Part shown: in pieces, positions 1-8,813 of the stretch | Position numbering within the stretch: the stretch's first letter is position 1 | Layout of the letters: the number at the start of each line of letters is the position of its first letter | Source: DATBGO01 sp036558005 | GTDB taxonomy: Bacteria; Actinomycetota; Actinomycetes; Streptosporangiales; Streptosporangiaceae | DNA length: 64,000 nucleotides | Assembly: GCA_036558005.1 (NCBI GenBank) | Contig: DATBGO010000350.1 | Span: 14,897 to 78,896 of the forward strand | Reading direction: 5' to 3' | The notes under the pieces: generated by a model | Seen by the model: the letters and a program-made list of their open reading frames with translations, nothing else | Told to the model about the DNA's origin: nothing | The model's database searches: none | Translations under genes and position numbers: made by a program

Positions 1-607
1 AGGCCGGGGCGGGCTGGCCGCCGTAGCTCGCGGCGAGGGCCTCGGCGACCGCCGCGGCGTCCCTGGCGTTCTGCTCCTGCGGGCTGGCCGGCAGCAGGTC
101 GTCCCAGATCGCCAGGCAGGTGCCGCGCAGCTGGGAGAACCCGGCCGGCCGGGCGAAGAAGAAGACGTGCAGGTGAGCGCCGCCGTCACCCCAGCGGGAC
201 ACGTGGGCGCGGGCGATATGCGGCAGCGACTCGATCGCCGCGGCGATCCGGGCCATCAGCAGCCCGAGCTCGCGGGCCCGGTCATCGGGCAGGCCGGGGA
301 GGTCATAGTGGGCGCTGGACTCCAGCATGAGGATCAGCGGCGCGCCGCCTGGCCCCGGCGAGGTCAGCCGCCAGTGCTCATCGGACCAGATGGCCGCCCG
401 CTCCCGCGCGCACGCCCGGCAGTTCGCTGCGTCCTCCCCGGCCCGGGCGGGCTCGGGCAGCTCCGGCGGCGCCAGCGGGACGACCCGCAGGCCATCCTGC
501 TCGAACGGGAAGATCTCCCAGCCGGTCATCCGCGACAGCGGGAGCCGGCCCTCCTCGTCAGCCGAGCGCATCGCGTGGGCGTAGAACTCTCCGGGACTCA
601 GCGGCAT
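1..607 (-). CDS. HIT-like protein, 3' end outside the window
   Basis: The reverse strand is open from an ATG at 607 to the window edge, giving 202 residues without a stop. A CxxC pair lies at residues 63 and 66, and His-Leu-His at 145-147 is followed by Val-Phe-Phe. This resembles the zinc and active-site layout of the HIT/GalT superfamily, although the third histidine of a canonical HIT triad (HxHxH) is missing. A nucleotide-binding or hydrolase role is therefore only an inference. The gene is transcribed leftward, divergent from the membrane-protein gene at 772. The start is the first ATG of the open frame; the C-terminus is not visible. Confidence 0.7.
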   Translation of the reverse strand, partial: MPLSPGEFYAHAMRSADEEGRLPLSRMTGWEIFPFEQDGLRVVPLAPPELPEPARAGEDAANCRACARERAAIWSDEHWRLTSPGPGGAPLILMLESSAHYDLPGLPDDRARELGLLMARIAAAIESLPHIARAHVSRWGDGGAHLHVFFFARPAGFSQLRGTCLAIWDDLLPASPQEQNARDAAAVAEALAASYGGQPAPA

Positions 608-771
608 GACCCCAAGGATAAGTTCCGCGCCCGCGGCGGCCGGGGACGCCGCGGCCAAATCGTGGCCGTAAGTGCGTCAGCGTGAAATATCCCTGATCTC
701 CCTTTCCTCATATACTGCCGGCACCAGATTCCGCTCACGCGGGGGAACGCCTCAGAGCGCGGGAGGTCGGC

Positions 772-1725
772 ATGCCACAGGAGCAGGAGCCGGGTTCAGG
801 ACCGGATGATCCGGGCAGCCTCTGGACGCCGCCGGGCAGCGGGCCCGGCCCGGCCGGCCTGCCCGGGCCCCCGCCGGGGCTGCCCGCCGACCCGGTCGAA
901 AGCCGGACCGGGTCAGGGACGCCCGGCTTCCAGGACCCGTTCGCCCCGCCCGGCCCGTACGCCCAGGGCCCGCCGCCGACCCAGCCGGGGCCGTTGTACC
1001 CGGGGCCGTTGTACCCGGGGCAGCTCTACCCGCAGCCAGCCCGGCCACCGCGCCGCGCGGCCTGGATCATCGGCTCGGTCGCCGTGCTGGTGACCGCGAT
1101 CGTGGCCGGCAGCGCCGGCTACGTCATCGGCAGCAACCACGACCGGATCAGCGCGTCGGTGCAGAACCTCAAGGCGGACGCGGCCGGCCCGTGCCCGTCG
1201 GGCCAGGCGGCGCCCGGCCCGGCGGCGACCTCGGCCCAGGCCACCGGGCTGCTCGCCCGGCTGCTGCCCAAGCCCCTGGGCGCGCGCCTGGTCGACGTCA
1301 GGCAGGGCGCGATGTCGCTCGACGCCTACGTGAACGACCTCTACAGCGGCGACAGCTTCGAGAAGCAGCGGATCGCCGACCGCTGCTTCCAGGGCGCCGC
1401 GTCCAGGGACTGGATATCGGGCAGCGGCCAGGTGGCCATCTGGCTGGTCCAGTTCGCGAACGCCAGCGACGCGCGCAGCTACACCCTGTCCACCCAGCAA
1501 AGCGACCTGTCCGATATCAAGAAGCGGAACAAGTACAGCATCGCCGGGGTCACCGACAGCATGGCCATCGAGCAGCCGCAGCTGGACAAGTACGGGAACA
1601 CGCTGACCCGGCTGATCGCCGACCACGGCAACGTCGCGATCATCATGCACTTCTACGTCCCCGGGCAGGTGGACCGGGCGGCCGCGACCGCGCTGCTGCG
1701 CCGGCAGTTCGCGAAGCTGGGGTGA
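772..1725 (+). CDS. Conserved single-pass membrane protein with Pro/Gly-rich N-terminus
   Basis: The 317-residue product begins with about 93 Pro/Gly-rich residues, including repeated LYPG motifs. One hydrophobic segment follows at about 97-120, then a roughly 195-residue domain that should face outside. This layout is common for actinobacterial envelope proteins of unknown function. The outer domain has Cys residues near its start and in its middle that could form a disulfide. The start is an ATG preceded by GGGAGG. Its stop overlaps the GTG of the aldo/keto reductase by 4 bp, so the two are probably translationally coupled. No enzymatic motif is recognised. Confidence 0.8.
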   Translation: MPQEQEPGSGPDDPGSLWTPPGSGPGPAGLPGPPPGLPADPVESRTGSGTPGFQDPFAPPGPYAQGPPPTQPGPLYPGPLYPGQLYPQPARPPRRAAWIIGSVAVLVTAIVAGSAGYVIGSNHDRISASVQNLKADAAGPCPSGQAAPGPAATSAQATGLLARLLPKPLGARLVDVRQGAMSLDAYVNDLYSGDSFEKQRIADRCFQGAASRDWISGSGQVAIWLVQFANASDARSYTLSTQQSDLSDIKKRNKYSIAGVTDSMAIEQPQLDKYGNTLTRLIADHGNVAIIMHFYVPGQVDRAAATALLRRQFAKLG

Positions 1726-2675
1726 GCGCGCCGCCGTACCCGCCGCCGGGCCAGCCTGGCGGCACGCTGGCCCGCATCGCCCTGGGCTGCGGCAACTTCG
1801 GCGGGATCGGCTCGGCACCGGAGTTCTTCGGCCAGGGACTGACCAGGGATCAGGCGTTCGAGCTGATGGACGCCGCCTGGGAAGCGGGCATCACCCACTT
1901 CGACACCGCCGACGCCTACGGCGGCGGCCGCAGCGAGCAGGCGATCGGCGGCTGGATCGCCGCCCGCGGCGTCCGGCCCCTGCTGACCACCAAGACCTTC
2001 AACCCGGTGCGGCCGGGGGAGGACTCCGGGCTCGCGCCGGGCCGGATCGCCCGGCAGCTGCGAGCCAGCCTGGACCGGCTGGGGATTGACCGGGTCGACC
2101 TGTACCTCGCGCACGACTTCGACCCTGACGTCCCGCTGACGGAGACGTTCGGCGCCTTCGAGGCGGCTCAGGCGGCCGGCCGGATCGGCGGCTACGGGGT
2201 CAGCAACTTCAGCGCCGGCCAGCTGCGCGACGCGCTGGCGGCCGGGTCGCCGCGGGCGATCCAGAACAGCTACTCGCTGCTGGACCGCGGGGACGAGCCG
2301 GAACTGCTCGGCCTGTGCGCCGGGCGCGGGCTCGGGTACCTGGCCTTCAGCCCGCTGGCCGGCGGCTGGCTGACCGGCAAGTACCGGCGCGGTGAGCCGT
2401 TCCCGGCCGGATCGCGGATGACCCAGCGCCCCGAGCCGTATCAGGAATTTGTCGCCGAACGCATATACGACGGCCTGGGCCGGCTGCACCAGCTGGCCGC
2501 ATCCCGGGGTGTCTCGATGGCGGGCCTCGCGCTAGCCTGGCTGCTCGCAGACGAGCGGGTCACCCAGGTCGTGATCGGCCCCGGCCGGCCCGGGCACCTG
2601 GCGCCGGTCACCGAGGCGCTCGCGAACCCGCTCAGCCCGGCGGACCGGATCACCGTGGAGAGGGTGTTCTCCTGA
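1722..2675 (+). CDS. Aldo/keto reductase
   Basis: A 317-residue NAD(P)H-dependent oxidoreductase of the AKR superfamily, predicted cytosolic. The four catalytic residues are visible: Asp61 and Tyr66 (DTADAYGGG), Lys91 (TTKTF) and His131 (YLAHDFD). The C-terminal region has the GLAWLL and VVIGPG cofactor-binding segments. The frame is open far upstream, but the GTG at 1722, overlapping the previous stop as GTGA, gives the family length. The next start overlaps its stop as TGATG. It appears to belong to a four-gene coupled run with the cyclodeaminase-like and dehydratase-like genes. The substrate cannot be deduced. Confidence 0.9.
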   Translation: MSAPPYPPPGQPGGTLARIALGCGNFGGIGSAPEFFGQGLTRDQAFELMDAAWEAGITHFDTADAYGGGRSEQAIGGWIAARGVRPLLTTKTFNPVRPGEDSGLAPGRIARQLRASLDRLGIDRVDLYLAHDFDPDVPLTETFGAFEAAQAAGRIGGYGVSNFSAGQLRDALAAGSPRAIQNSYSLLDRGDEPELLGLCAGRGLGYLAFSPLAGGWLTGKYRRGEPFPAGSRMTQRPEPYQEFVAERIYDGLGRLHQLAASRGVSMAGLALAWLLADERVTQVVIGPGRPGHLAPVTEALANPLSPADRITVERVFS

Positions 2676-3676
2676 TGCGCGTGCTCGTGCTCGGCCACCA
2701 GGATGTGCTGACCGCCCTCACGCCAGAAGCGTGCGCGGACACGATGGCCGCCGCGCTCGCCGGGCACGCCAGGGGCGAGTCATTCATGCCGCTGCGCTCG
2801 GTGATGGCGCCGCCCGGCGCGGCCGGCTTCATGGGCCTGATGCCCGGCTGGCACGCGGCGCAGGACGATAGCCCCTCGGCGTTCGGGCTGAAGACGGTCT
2901 GCATCATGCCGGGCAACCCGGCCCGCGGCATGGACGCGCACCAGGGGCTGGTCACTCTCTTCGACGGGGAGACCGGCATACCGACCGCGATCCTGGACGC
3001 GGCCGCGCTGACCGAGGTCCGCACCGCCGCGGTCAGCGCGGTGGCGACCGGCCTGCTGGCCCGGCAGGACGCGGCCACGCTGGCGATTCTCGGCGCGGGC
3101 ACGCAGGCTCACGCGCACCTGCGCGCGCTCGCCTGGACCCGGCCGTTCGAGCAGGTGCGGATCTACGCGCCGACCCGGGAGCACGCGCAGGCGCTGGCGG
3201 CCAGCGCCGCCGCCAGGTACGGGCAGCTGCACATCTCCGTCGCGGCCAGCGCGCAGGAAGCGCTGCGCGACGCGGACGTGGTGGTGACCGCGACCAGCGC
3301 GCGCGAGCCGGTGCTGCGCAGGGACTGGCTCGCGCCGGGCGCGCACGTCAACGCGGTCGGCGCCAGCACGCCCCGGTTCCGTGAGATCGACACCGCCACC
3401 GTGGCCGCGAGCGCGCTGTACTGCGACAGCCGCGAGTCGCTGCGCAACGAGGCCGGCGAGTTCCAGCTCGCCGTCGCCGAGCAGCTGATCCCCGGCGAGG
3501 AGCACGTCCGGGGCGAGCTCGGCGAGGTGCTGGCCGGCACGGCACCGGGGCGGCAAGACGACAGCGAGCTGACCCTGTTCCGCTCGCTGGGCCTGGCCAT
3601 CGAGGACCTGGCCGCGGCGGAGCGGGCGATCTCCGAGGCCGTGGCGAACGGCATCGGCACCCAGGTGGACCTGTGA
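2675..3676 (+). CDS. Ornithine cyclodeaminase / mu-crystallin family protein
   Basis: A 333-residue protein with the family features: a substrate-side Lys at about 73 (FGLKTVC), the LTEVRTAAVSAVA segment near 112-124, and a Rossmann fold beginning with GAGTQA at 140-145. Members use NAD(P) to deaminate ornithine, reduce cyclic imines, or act on alanine or ectoine-related compounds. The ATG overlaps the upstream stop, and the 3' end overlaps the PLP dehydratase gene by 4 bp. An OCD-like gene directly followed by a threonine-dehydratase-like gene recalls the EutC/EutB pair of ectoine catabolism, but the substrate is not shown by the sequence. Confidence 0.88.
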   Translation: MRVLVLGHQDVLTALTPEACADTMAAALAGHARGESFMPLRSVMAPPGAAGFMGLMPGWHAAQDDSPSAFGLKTVCIMPGNPARGMDAHQGLVTLFDGETGIPTAILDAAALTEVRTAAVSAVATGLLARQDAATLAILGAGTQAHAHLRALAWTRPFEQVRIYAPTREHAQALAASAAARYGQLHISVAASAQEALRDADVVVTATSAREPVLRRDWLAPGAHVNAVGASTPRFREIDTATVAASALYCDSRESLRNEAGEFQLAVAEQLIPGEEHVRGELGEVLAGTAPGRQDDSELTLFRSLGLAIEDLAAAERAISEAVANGIGTQVDL

Positions 3677-4617
3677 TCGAGCTGGCGGCGATCGAGGCCG
3701 CGCGGGAGCGGATCGCCGGCGCCGCGGTCCGGACCCCGCTGGTGCGGCTGCAGCTGCCGGACGCGCCCGCGGAGATCTACCTGAAGCTGGAGATGCTCCA
3801 GCCGATCAGGTCGTTCAAGATCCGCGGCGCCACCAGCGCGGTCCTGCTGGCCTCCCCGGCCGAGCGCGCCGGAGGCCTGGTCACCGCCAGCGCGGGCAAC
3901 ATGGCGCAGGGGGTCGCGTGGGTGGCCAGGGCGCTGGGCCTGCCCGCCACGATCGTGGTGCCCGAGCACGCGCCGCAGACCAAGCTGGCCGCGATCGAGC
4001 GGCTCGGCGGACGGGTCGTGAAGCTGCCCTACGACGACTGGTGGAACGTCATCGTCACCAGCCGCGCCGACGGGATCGAGGGCCTGTTCGTGCACCCGGT
4101 CCAGGATCCGGCGGTGATGGCCGGGAACGGCACCATCGGCCTGGAGATCCTCGAGGACCTGCCCGACCCGGACGCGGTCGTCATCCCCTATGGCGGGGGC
4201 GGGCTGACCGCCGGGATCGCCAGTGCGGTCAAGGCGCTGCGCCCGCAGACGAAGATCTTCACCGCCGAGCCGGAGACCGCCGCGGCGATGGCCGCGGCGC
4301 TGCGAGCCGGCCAGCCCGCCTCCGTCGACTACCAGCCGTCGTTCGTCGACGGCTCGGGCAGCCGCCGGGTGCTGGACAGCATGTGGCCGCTGGTCGCCCC
4401 GCTGGTCGACGGCGGCCTGTCGATCCCGGTCGGCGAGGCCAGGGCGGCCGTGCGCACCCTCGCCGAGCACGTCCGGATCATCGCCGAGGGGGCGGGCGCG
4501 CTGGCCCCGGCCGCGGCGCTGTCCGGCCGGGCCGGCTCGGGCAAGATCGTCTGCGTCGTCTCCGGCGGCAACATCGACCTGAGCACCCTGGCCGAGATCC
4601 TCACCAGCCAGGACTAG
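3673..4617 (+). CDS. Threonine/serine dehydratase family PLP enzyme
   Basis: A 314-residue fold-type II PLP enzyme. The Schiff-base lysine is Lys49 in SFKIRGA, and the phosphate-binding glycine loop is GGGGLTAG near residue 175. The C-terminus has the SGGNIDL motif. It has no ACT regulatory domain, as expected for catabolic dehydratases or racemases rather than anabolic IlvA. Translation starts at a GTG overlapping the previous stop. Threonine or serine deamination, or an EutB-like role together with the adjacent OCD-family protein, are the main candidates. Confidence 0.88.
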   Translation: MIELAAIEAARERIAGAAVRTPLVRLQLPDAPAEIYLKLEMLQPIRSFKIRGATSAVLLASPAERAGGLVTASAGNMAQGVAWVARALGLPATIVVPEHAPQTKLAAIERLGGRVVKLPYDDWWNVIVTSRADGIEGLFVHPVQDPAVMAGNGTIGLEILEDLPDPDAVVIPYGGGGLTAGIASAVKALRPQTKIFTAEPETAAAMAAALRAGQPASVDYQPSFVDGSGSRRVLDSMWPLVAPLVDGGLSIPVGEARAAVRTLAEHVRIIAEGAGALAPAAALSGRAGSGKIVCVVSGGNIDLSTLAEILTSQD

Positions 4618-4638
4618 CCGGTCCCGGTCCTGCCTGGC

Positions 4639-4929
4639 CTATGTGCCCGGCTGGAAATAGCTGGCCACCCGGCGGGCGTAGTACTGCTCCCACGGCTCGG
4701 CCGGCTGCTCAGCGGTGTACTCCTTGTCCAGGCTGACCAGCAGGTAGACCAGCTCGCTGCGGACCGGCTTGACGCCCAGGAGAGCCGGCAGCTCAGACAG
4801 GCTGATCAGCCAGTCCGCGTACCAGCTGGCCCAGTCGTCGTCGGCGCCGTCCACGATCCGGAACACCTGGTGATGCGTCTCGCCGGCCTCGTGCAGCAGG
4901 CTGCTGATCTGGTCAGTCTTGTCGGTCAT
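4639..4929 (-). CDS. Conserved hypothetical protein, 96 aa
   Basis: A small acidic, tryptophan-rich protein with no membrane segment and no known motif. It lies 88 bp downstream of the amino-acid dehydrogenase on the same strand, so the two may share a transcript. It converges on the dehydratase gene with only 21 bp between stops. Codon use is like that of its neighbours, and the protein has clear helical segments (ISSLLHEAGE, VYLLVSLDKEY). These points support a real gene, but no function can be assigned. Confidence 0.72.
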   Translation of the reverse strand: MTDKTDQISSLLHEAGETHHQVFRIVDGADDDWASWYADWLISLSELPALLGVKPVRSELVYLLVSLDKEYTAEQPAEPWEQYYARRVASYFQPGT

Positions 4930-5017
4930 GTGGCCCCCTCGGGTGTTATGCCCTGGCGTCGCTGCCGGTTCTCACCATGGGTCTGCCCAGGCTGGCCGCG
5001 GCTGATGACGCGCAGCC

Positions 5018-6133
5018 TCAGTCGCCTGCCGCGTACGGCGGCGGCGGGGGGTCGCCCCACCAGGTGCGCAGGAAGCCGGCCGCCTGCTCGGTGGCCCCGG
5101 CCAGCGGCCCGTCCGGATGGCCCAGCGCCGCCGAGATCAGCCCGGTGACCCGGTCCGCGGTGGCGTCGAGCACCTGGCCGGGCGAGGTGTCCCTGGCCGA
5201 CCGGTAACCGATCACCGCGCCGGCGTTGCAGACGAAGTCCGGCAGCGCCAGGATGCCCCGCCGCCGCAGTTGCGCGGCGCCAGCCCTGGTGTAAGGGGCG
5301 TTCGCGGCGGGCGCGATCACCCGTACCCCGTCCGGCAGCGCCCGCGCGGCCGCCTCGGTGAGCACCCCGGGGCGGGTGCCCGGCACGACGACGTCGGCCG
5401 GCGCCGCGGTGAACAACTCGCCCGGCGGCCGGACCGGCAGCCCGCAGTGGCCGACGAACGCCGCGCCGTGGGCCTGCCGCAGCGCGAGCAGCCACTCGAC
5501 GTCCAGGCCGGCCGGGTCGGCCACGCAGCCGGCGATCGTGGACACCGCCACCACCCGCCCGCCCCGGCTGGCCACCTCGCGGGCCACGCCGCCGCCCACC
5601 TTGCCGAACCCCTCGATCGCGGCCGACCGGCCCGCCCAGCCGGCGTCGCCGCCCGCCCGCAGCGCCGCCTCCGCCGCGACCGCGACGCCGAATCCGGTGA
5701 GCACGTCCTCGAACGGCATCCCGCCGACCACTGCCCGCATCGCCGACGGCGCGGGCCGGCCCGCGCGCAGCGGCCTGAAGTCCTCCTCGGAGGTGCCCAT
5801 GTCCGGCCCGGTGAGCAGCCGGCCCGCCGACACCAGCGGCCCGACCTCCGCGCAGTACCTCGCCATCAGCCCGGGCCGCCCGTGCTGGTCCGCCGGGTCG
5901 GCGACCAGGCCGGCCTTGGCCCCGGCCACCTGGTGGCCGAGCACCGCCATCTTGTAGGTCATCGCCCTGGCCAGCAGCGCCACCTCGGTCACGCTGACAT
6001 CCGGCGCCAGCCGGGTGCCGCCCGCGCTGACGCTCGCGCCGGGCAGGTCGAAGACCACGAAGCCGGGCACCGAGGTGAGCCGCAGTACCTCCGGCTCACG
6101 CGGGCTGGCCACCGCGTCGGGTTCGGCGCGCAT
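5018..6133 (-). CDS. Glu/Leu/Phe/Val dehydrogenase family protein
   Basis: A 371-residue NAD-dependent amino-acid dehydrogenase. The N-terminal dimerisation and catalytic domain contains AMTYKMA with Lys61 and GAKAGL with Lys73, the likely catalytic lysine, plus GPDMGTSEEDF near 109-119. The NAD domain has the GFGKVGGG loop at about 175-182. Length and motifs fit leucine/valine dehydrogenases better than hexameric glutamate dehydrogenases. The ATG is preceded by GGAGG. The gene is divergent from the prolyl oligopeptidase gene, with 132 bp shared between them. Oxidative deamination of branched-chain amino acids is the likely role. Confidence 0.85.
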   Translation of the reverse strand: MRAEPDAVASPREPEVLRLTSVPGFVVFDLPGASVSAGGTRLAPDVSVTEVALLARAMTYKMAVLGHQVAGAKAGLVADPADQHGRPGLMARYCAEVGPLVSAGRLLTGPDMGTSEEDFRPLRAGRPAPSAMRAVVGGMPFEDVLTGFGVAVAAEAALRAGGDAGWAGRSAAIEGFGKVGGGVAREVASRGGRVVAVSTIAGCVADPAGLDVEWLLALRQAHGAAFVGHCGLPVRPPGELFTAAPADVVVPGTRPGVLTEAAARALPDGVRVIAPAANAPYTRAGAAQLRRRGILALPDFVCNAGAVIGYRSARDTSPGQVLDATADRVTGLISAALGHPDGPLAGATEQAAGFLRTWWGDPPPPPYAAGD

Positions 6134-6265
6134 GCCACCTCCAGCGCTCGCGAAAGGGCCATCTCACCATACCGAGCGCGGTAAAACCGATCTTCAGTCA
6201 TTATTCTTGAGCCAGTCAGGCGCAAGAATTTGGCCGCTTTGAGCGGCGGCTGCCACACTGCATCC

Positions 6266-8419
6266 ATGACTGACGTTGAACGCGAATCCCCCCCAGCCCC
6301 GCCTTCGCAGCCCCCGTCCGGCCCTGACCCGGCCGACCCTGGTCCGGACAGCTTCACCGCCGCGGGCTACCCGCCGGCCCGTCGCGGCGATGTCATCGAC
6401 GACTACCACGGGGATAGCGTTCCCGATCCCTATCGCTGGCTGGAGGATGCTGACAGCCCGGAGACCAGGTCCTTTGTGGCCGCCCAGAACGAGCTCACCG
6501 AGTCGCTGCTCGCGGCGGTCCCGGCCAGGGAGCAGATCCGCTCCCGGCTGACCGAGCGGTGGGACTACCCCAAGTTCGGGGTCCCGTTCGAGCGCGGCGG
6601 CCGCTGGTTCCAGTCCCGCAACACCGGCCTGCAGAACCAGTCCGTGCTCCACGTGATGGACGCCCCCGCCGACGAGGGCCGGGTGCTGCTGGACCCGAAC
6701 CTGCTGTCAGCCGACGGCACCGTCGCCGTCGCCGGCCTGGCGGTCAGCCCGGACGGGTCGAAGCTGGCCTACGCCACCGCGACGTCCGGATCAGACTGGC
6801 TGACCTGGCGGGTGCGGGACGTGGCCAGCGGGGCCGACCTCGGCGACGTGATCGAGTGGTCCAAGCAGGAGATGCTCGAATGGGACCCGGCAGGCTCGGG
6901 TTTCTACTACGGGGCGATGGACCCGCCCAGGCCCGGCCGCGAGTACCTGGACCTCACCCAGCAGGACCGGGTCTGCTACCACCGGCTGGGCAGCGCGCAG
7001 CGCGCTGACGAGGTCGTCTTCGAGTCACCGGACCAGGCGATATACCCCGAGATCAGCATCACCCCCGACCAGCGGTACCTGGTGCTGACGCTCAGCAGGG
7101 GCCTTGGCCCCGGGGTGGAGTTGCGGGTGCTCGACCTGCGCGACACCGGGGCGGGCCTGCGCGTCCTGCTGCCGCACTGCGAGGTGCAGGCGGACGTGCT
7201 GGGCTGCGCAGGCGAGACGTTCTACGTGCTCACCGACGCCGGCGCGGACAAGCGCAGGATCGTGGCCATCGACCTGGCCAGGCCCGGCCGCGAGTGCTGG
7301 CGCGAGGTGATCCCCGGCGACGCCGACACCCTGCTCGAAGGGCACATGTTCGGCGGCCGGCTGGTCTGCCACTACCTGCGCGACGCGTGCTCGCTGCTGC
7401 GGGTGTTCGAGATGGACGGCACGTTCGTGCGCGACATCGACGTGCCCGCGATGACGACGCTGGCCGGCAACCAGGTCCGGCACGACGCGATCGAGGGCAG
7501 CGCGGACAGCGACCTGGTGATGTTCGAGGTGGTGTCGTTCACCCACGCGGAGAGCCTGTGGTCGCATGACCTGCGCACCGGGACGACGTCGCTGATCCGG
7601 CCGCCCGCTGCCGCGCTGGACCCGGCGCGGTTCGTCACCGAGCAGGTCATGGTCAGCTCGCCGGACGGGGCGGCGGTGCCGCTGTTCCTGACCGGGCGGC
7701 GGGACCTGCCGCGCGACGGTGACAACCCGGTGCTGCTGCAGGGGTACGGCGGCGTCGGGATATGCACCACGCCCTCGTTCAAGGTGCCGTGGGCGGTGTT
7801 CGTCGAGCGCGGCGGCATCCTGGCCGTCGCCAGCCTGCGCGGCGGCGGTGAGTACGGAAGCTCCTGGTACGAGGCCGGGCGCCGGGCGAACAAGCAGAAC
7901 GTATTCGACGACTTCTGCGCCTGCGCCCGCTGGCTGGCGGATTCTGGCTGGTCCAGGGCCGGCCGGATCGCGATCAACGGCGGCTCCAACGGCGGGCTGC
8001 TGGTCGGCGCGTGCCTGACCCAGCACCCGGAACTGTTCGGCGCGGCGGTCGCCGACGTCGGCGTCATGGACATGCTCAGGTTCCACCGGTTCACCGTCGG
8101 CTGGGCCTGGAAGACCGAGTACGGCGACCCGGAGAACCCGGCCGAGTACCCGTGGCTGCGCGCCTACTCGCCGCTGCACAACGCGGCGCCCGGGCGCTAC
8201 CCGCCAACGCTGATGACCACCGGCGACCATGACGACCGGGTCGTGCCCGGCCATTCCTACAAGTTCACCGCCGCGCTGCAGGCCGCTCAGCAGGGGCCGG
8301 ACCCGGTCCTGCTCCGGGTGGAGACCGCGGCCGGCCACGGCGGCGGCAAGCCCACGACCAAGGCGATCGCCGAGGCCACCGACCGGCTGACCTTCCTGGC
8401 CGCCGCCCTCGCCCGCTAA
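6266..8419 (+). CDS. Prolyl oligopeptidase family serine peptidase (S9A)
   Basis: A 717-residue protein with an N-terminal beta-propeller and a C-terminal alpha/beta hydrolase domain. The nucleophile is Ser574 in GGSNGGL. The Asp lies in GDHDDRVV near 656 and the His in GHGGGK near 692, completing the triad. The N-terminus has the family motif DPYRWLED. Members cleave short peptides after proline, usually in the cytosol, and no signal peptide is visible here. An in-frame start exists at 6230, but the ATG at 6266 is preferred because the extra residues are not family-like. The gene probably has its own promoter in the divergent spacer. Confidence 0.92.
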   Translation: MTDVERESPPAPPSQPPSGPDPADPGPDSFTAAGYPPARRGDVIDDYHGDSVPDPYRWLEDADSPETRSFVAAQNELTESLLAAVPAREQIRSRLTERWDYPKFGVPFERGGRWFQSRNTGLQNQSVLHVMDAPADEGRVLLDPNLLSADGTVAVAGLAVSPDGSKLAYATATSGSDWLTWRVRDVASGADLGDVIEWSKQEMLEWDPAGSGFYYGAMDPPRPGREYLDLTQQDRVCYHRLGSAQRADEVVFESPDQAIYPEISITPDQRYLVLTLSRGLGPGVELRVLDLRDTGAGLRVLLPHCEVQADVLGCAGETFYVLTDAGADKRRIVAIDLARPGRECWREVIPGDADTLLEGHMFGGRLVCHYLRDACSLLRVFEMDGTFVRDIDVPAMTTLAGNQVRHDAIEGSADSDLVMFEVVSFTHAESLWSHDLRTGTTSLIRPPAAALDPARFVTEQVMVSSPDGAAVPLFLTGRRDLPRDGDNPVLLQGYGGVGICTTPSFKVPWAVFVERGGILAVASLRGGGEYGSSWYEAGRRANKQNVFDDFCACARWLADSGWSRAGRIAINGGSNGGLLVGACLTQHPELFGAAVADVGVMDMLRFHRFTVGWAWKTEYGDPENPAEYPWLRAYSPLHNAAPGRYPPTLMTTGDHDDRVVPGHSYKFTAALQAAQQGPDPVLLRVETAAGHGGGKPTTKAIAEATDRLTFLAAALAR

Positions 8420-8431
8420 CTCCCCGGCCCT

Positions 8432-8550
8432 GCGCCCTGCGCCCGGCGCCCGGCGCCCGGCCCCGCCCCGCCCAGCCCAGCCCAGCCCCAGCCCCGGCGC
8501 CCGGTCCCGCCCCGCCCAGCCCCGGCGCCCGGTCCCGCCCCGGCCCTGCC
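8432..8550. repeat. C-rich low-complexity tract with a 28 bp tandem duplication
   Basis: The spacer after the peptidase gene is almost entirely C and G. It contains short tandem copies of cggcgcc and cccag, and a block starting ccccggcgcccggtc that occurs at 8492 and again at 8520, an exact 28 bp step. It encodes nothing recognisable and leads into the palindromic element at 8568. Confidence 0.75.
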
Positions 8551-8567
8551 GCGCGCGGGCCGAGCCC

Positions 8568-8621
8568 ATGATCGTGGTGCTTTTTAGGGCTTCATTCCCC
8601 CAAAAGTCATCGCGATCATGG
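8568..8621. terminator. Imperfect palindrome between convergent genes (copy 1 of a recurring element)
   Basis: The left arm starts CATGATCG and the right arm ends CGATCATG. The arms run about 23 bp each around an 8-base loop and match at roughly 17 positions, with TTTTTAGGG facing CCCCAAAAG. It lies between the convergent peptidase and DUF397 genes, so a bidirectional terminator is the simplest reading. A related palindrome with the same TGATCGTGG end lies at 32440, which suggests a dispersed intergenic repeat family. Confidence 0.55.
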
Positions 8622-8813
8622 TCAGCGGTCGAATTCGCCGCGCTTGATGCGCTGGACGAAAGCCAGCCAGGCTTGGCTGGAGACGGTTATTTCGGGTCCG
8701 GCGGGGTCGGCTGAATCGCGCACGGCCACGATGCCCGGCTCGCTCGTGCTGACCTCGACGCAGTTACCGGCCTGGCCGCTGTAGCTCGACCTGCGCCATG
8801 TCCTGTCACTCAC
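8622..8813 (-). CDS. DUF397 domain protein, 63 aa
   Basis: The protein has the DUF397 signature: WRRSSYSG, then GNCVEV, then a VRDS segment and a C-terminal aromatic WLAF. DUF397 proteins are small partners of Xre-type regulators in morphologically complex actinomycetes. The frame could begin at the GTG at 8822, but the GTG at 8813 has AAGGG eight bases upstream and yields the usual family N-terminus. Its start overlaps the end of the upstream regulator gene by 8 bp, so the two are probably translated together. It may bind or antagonise that regulator. Confidence 0.9.
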   Translation of the reverse strand: MSDRTWRRSSYSGQAGNCVEVSTSEPGIVAVRDSADPAGPEITVSSQAWLAFVQRIKRGEFDR

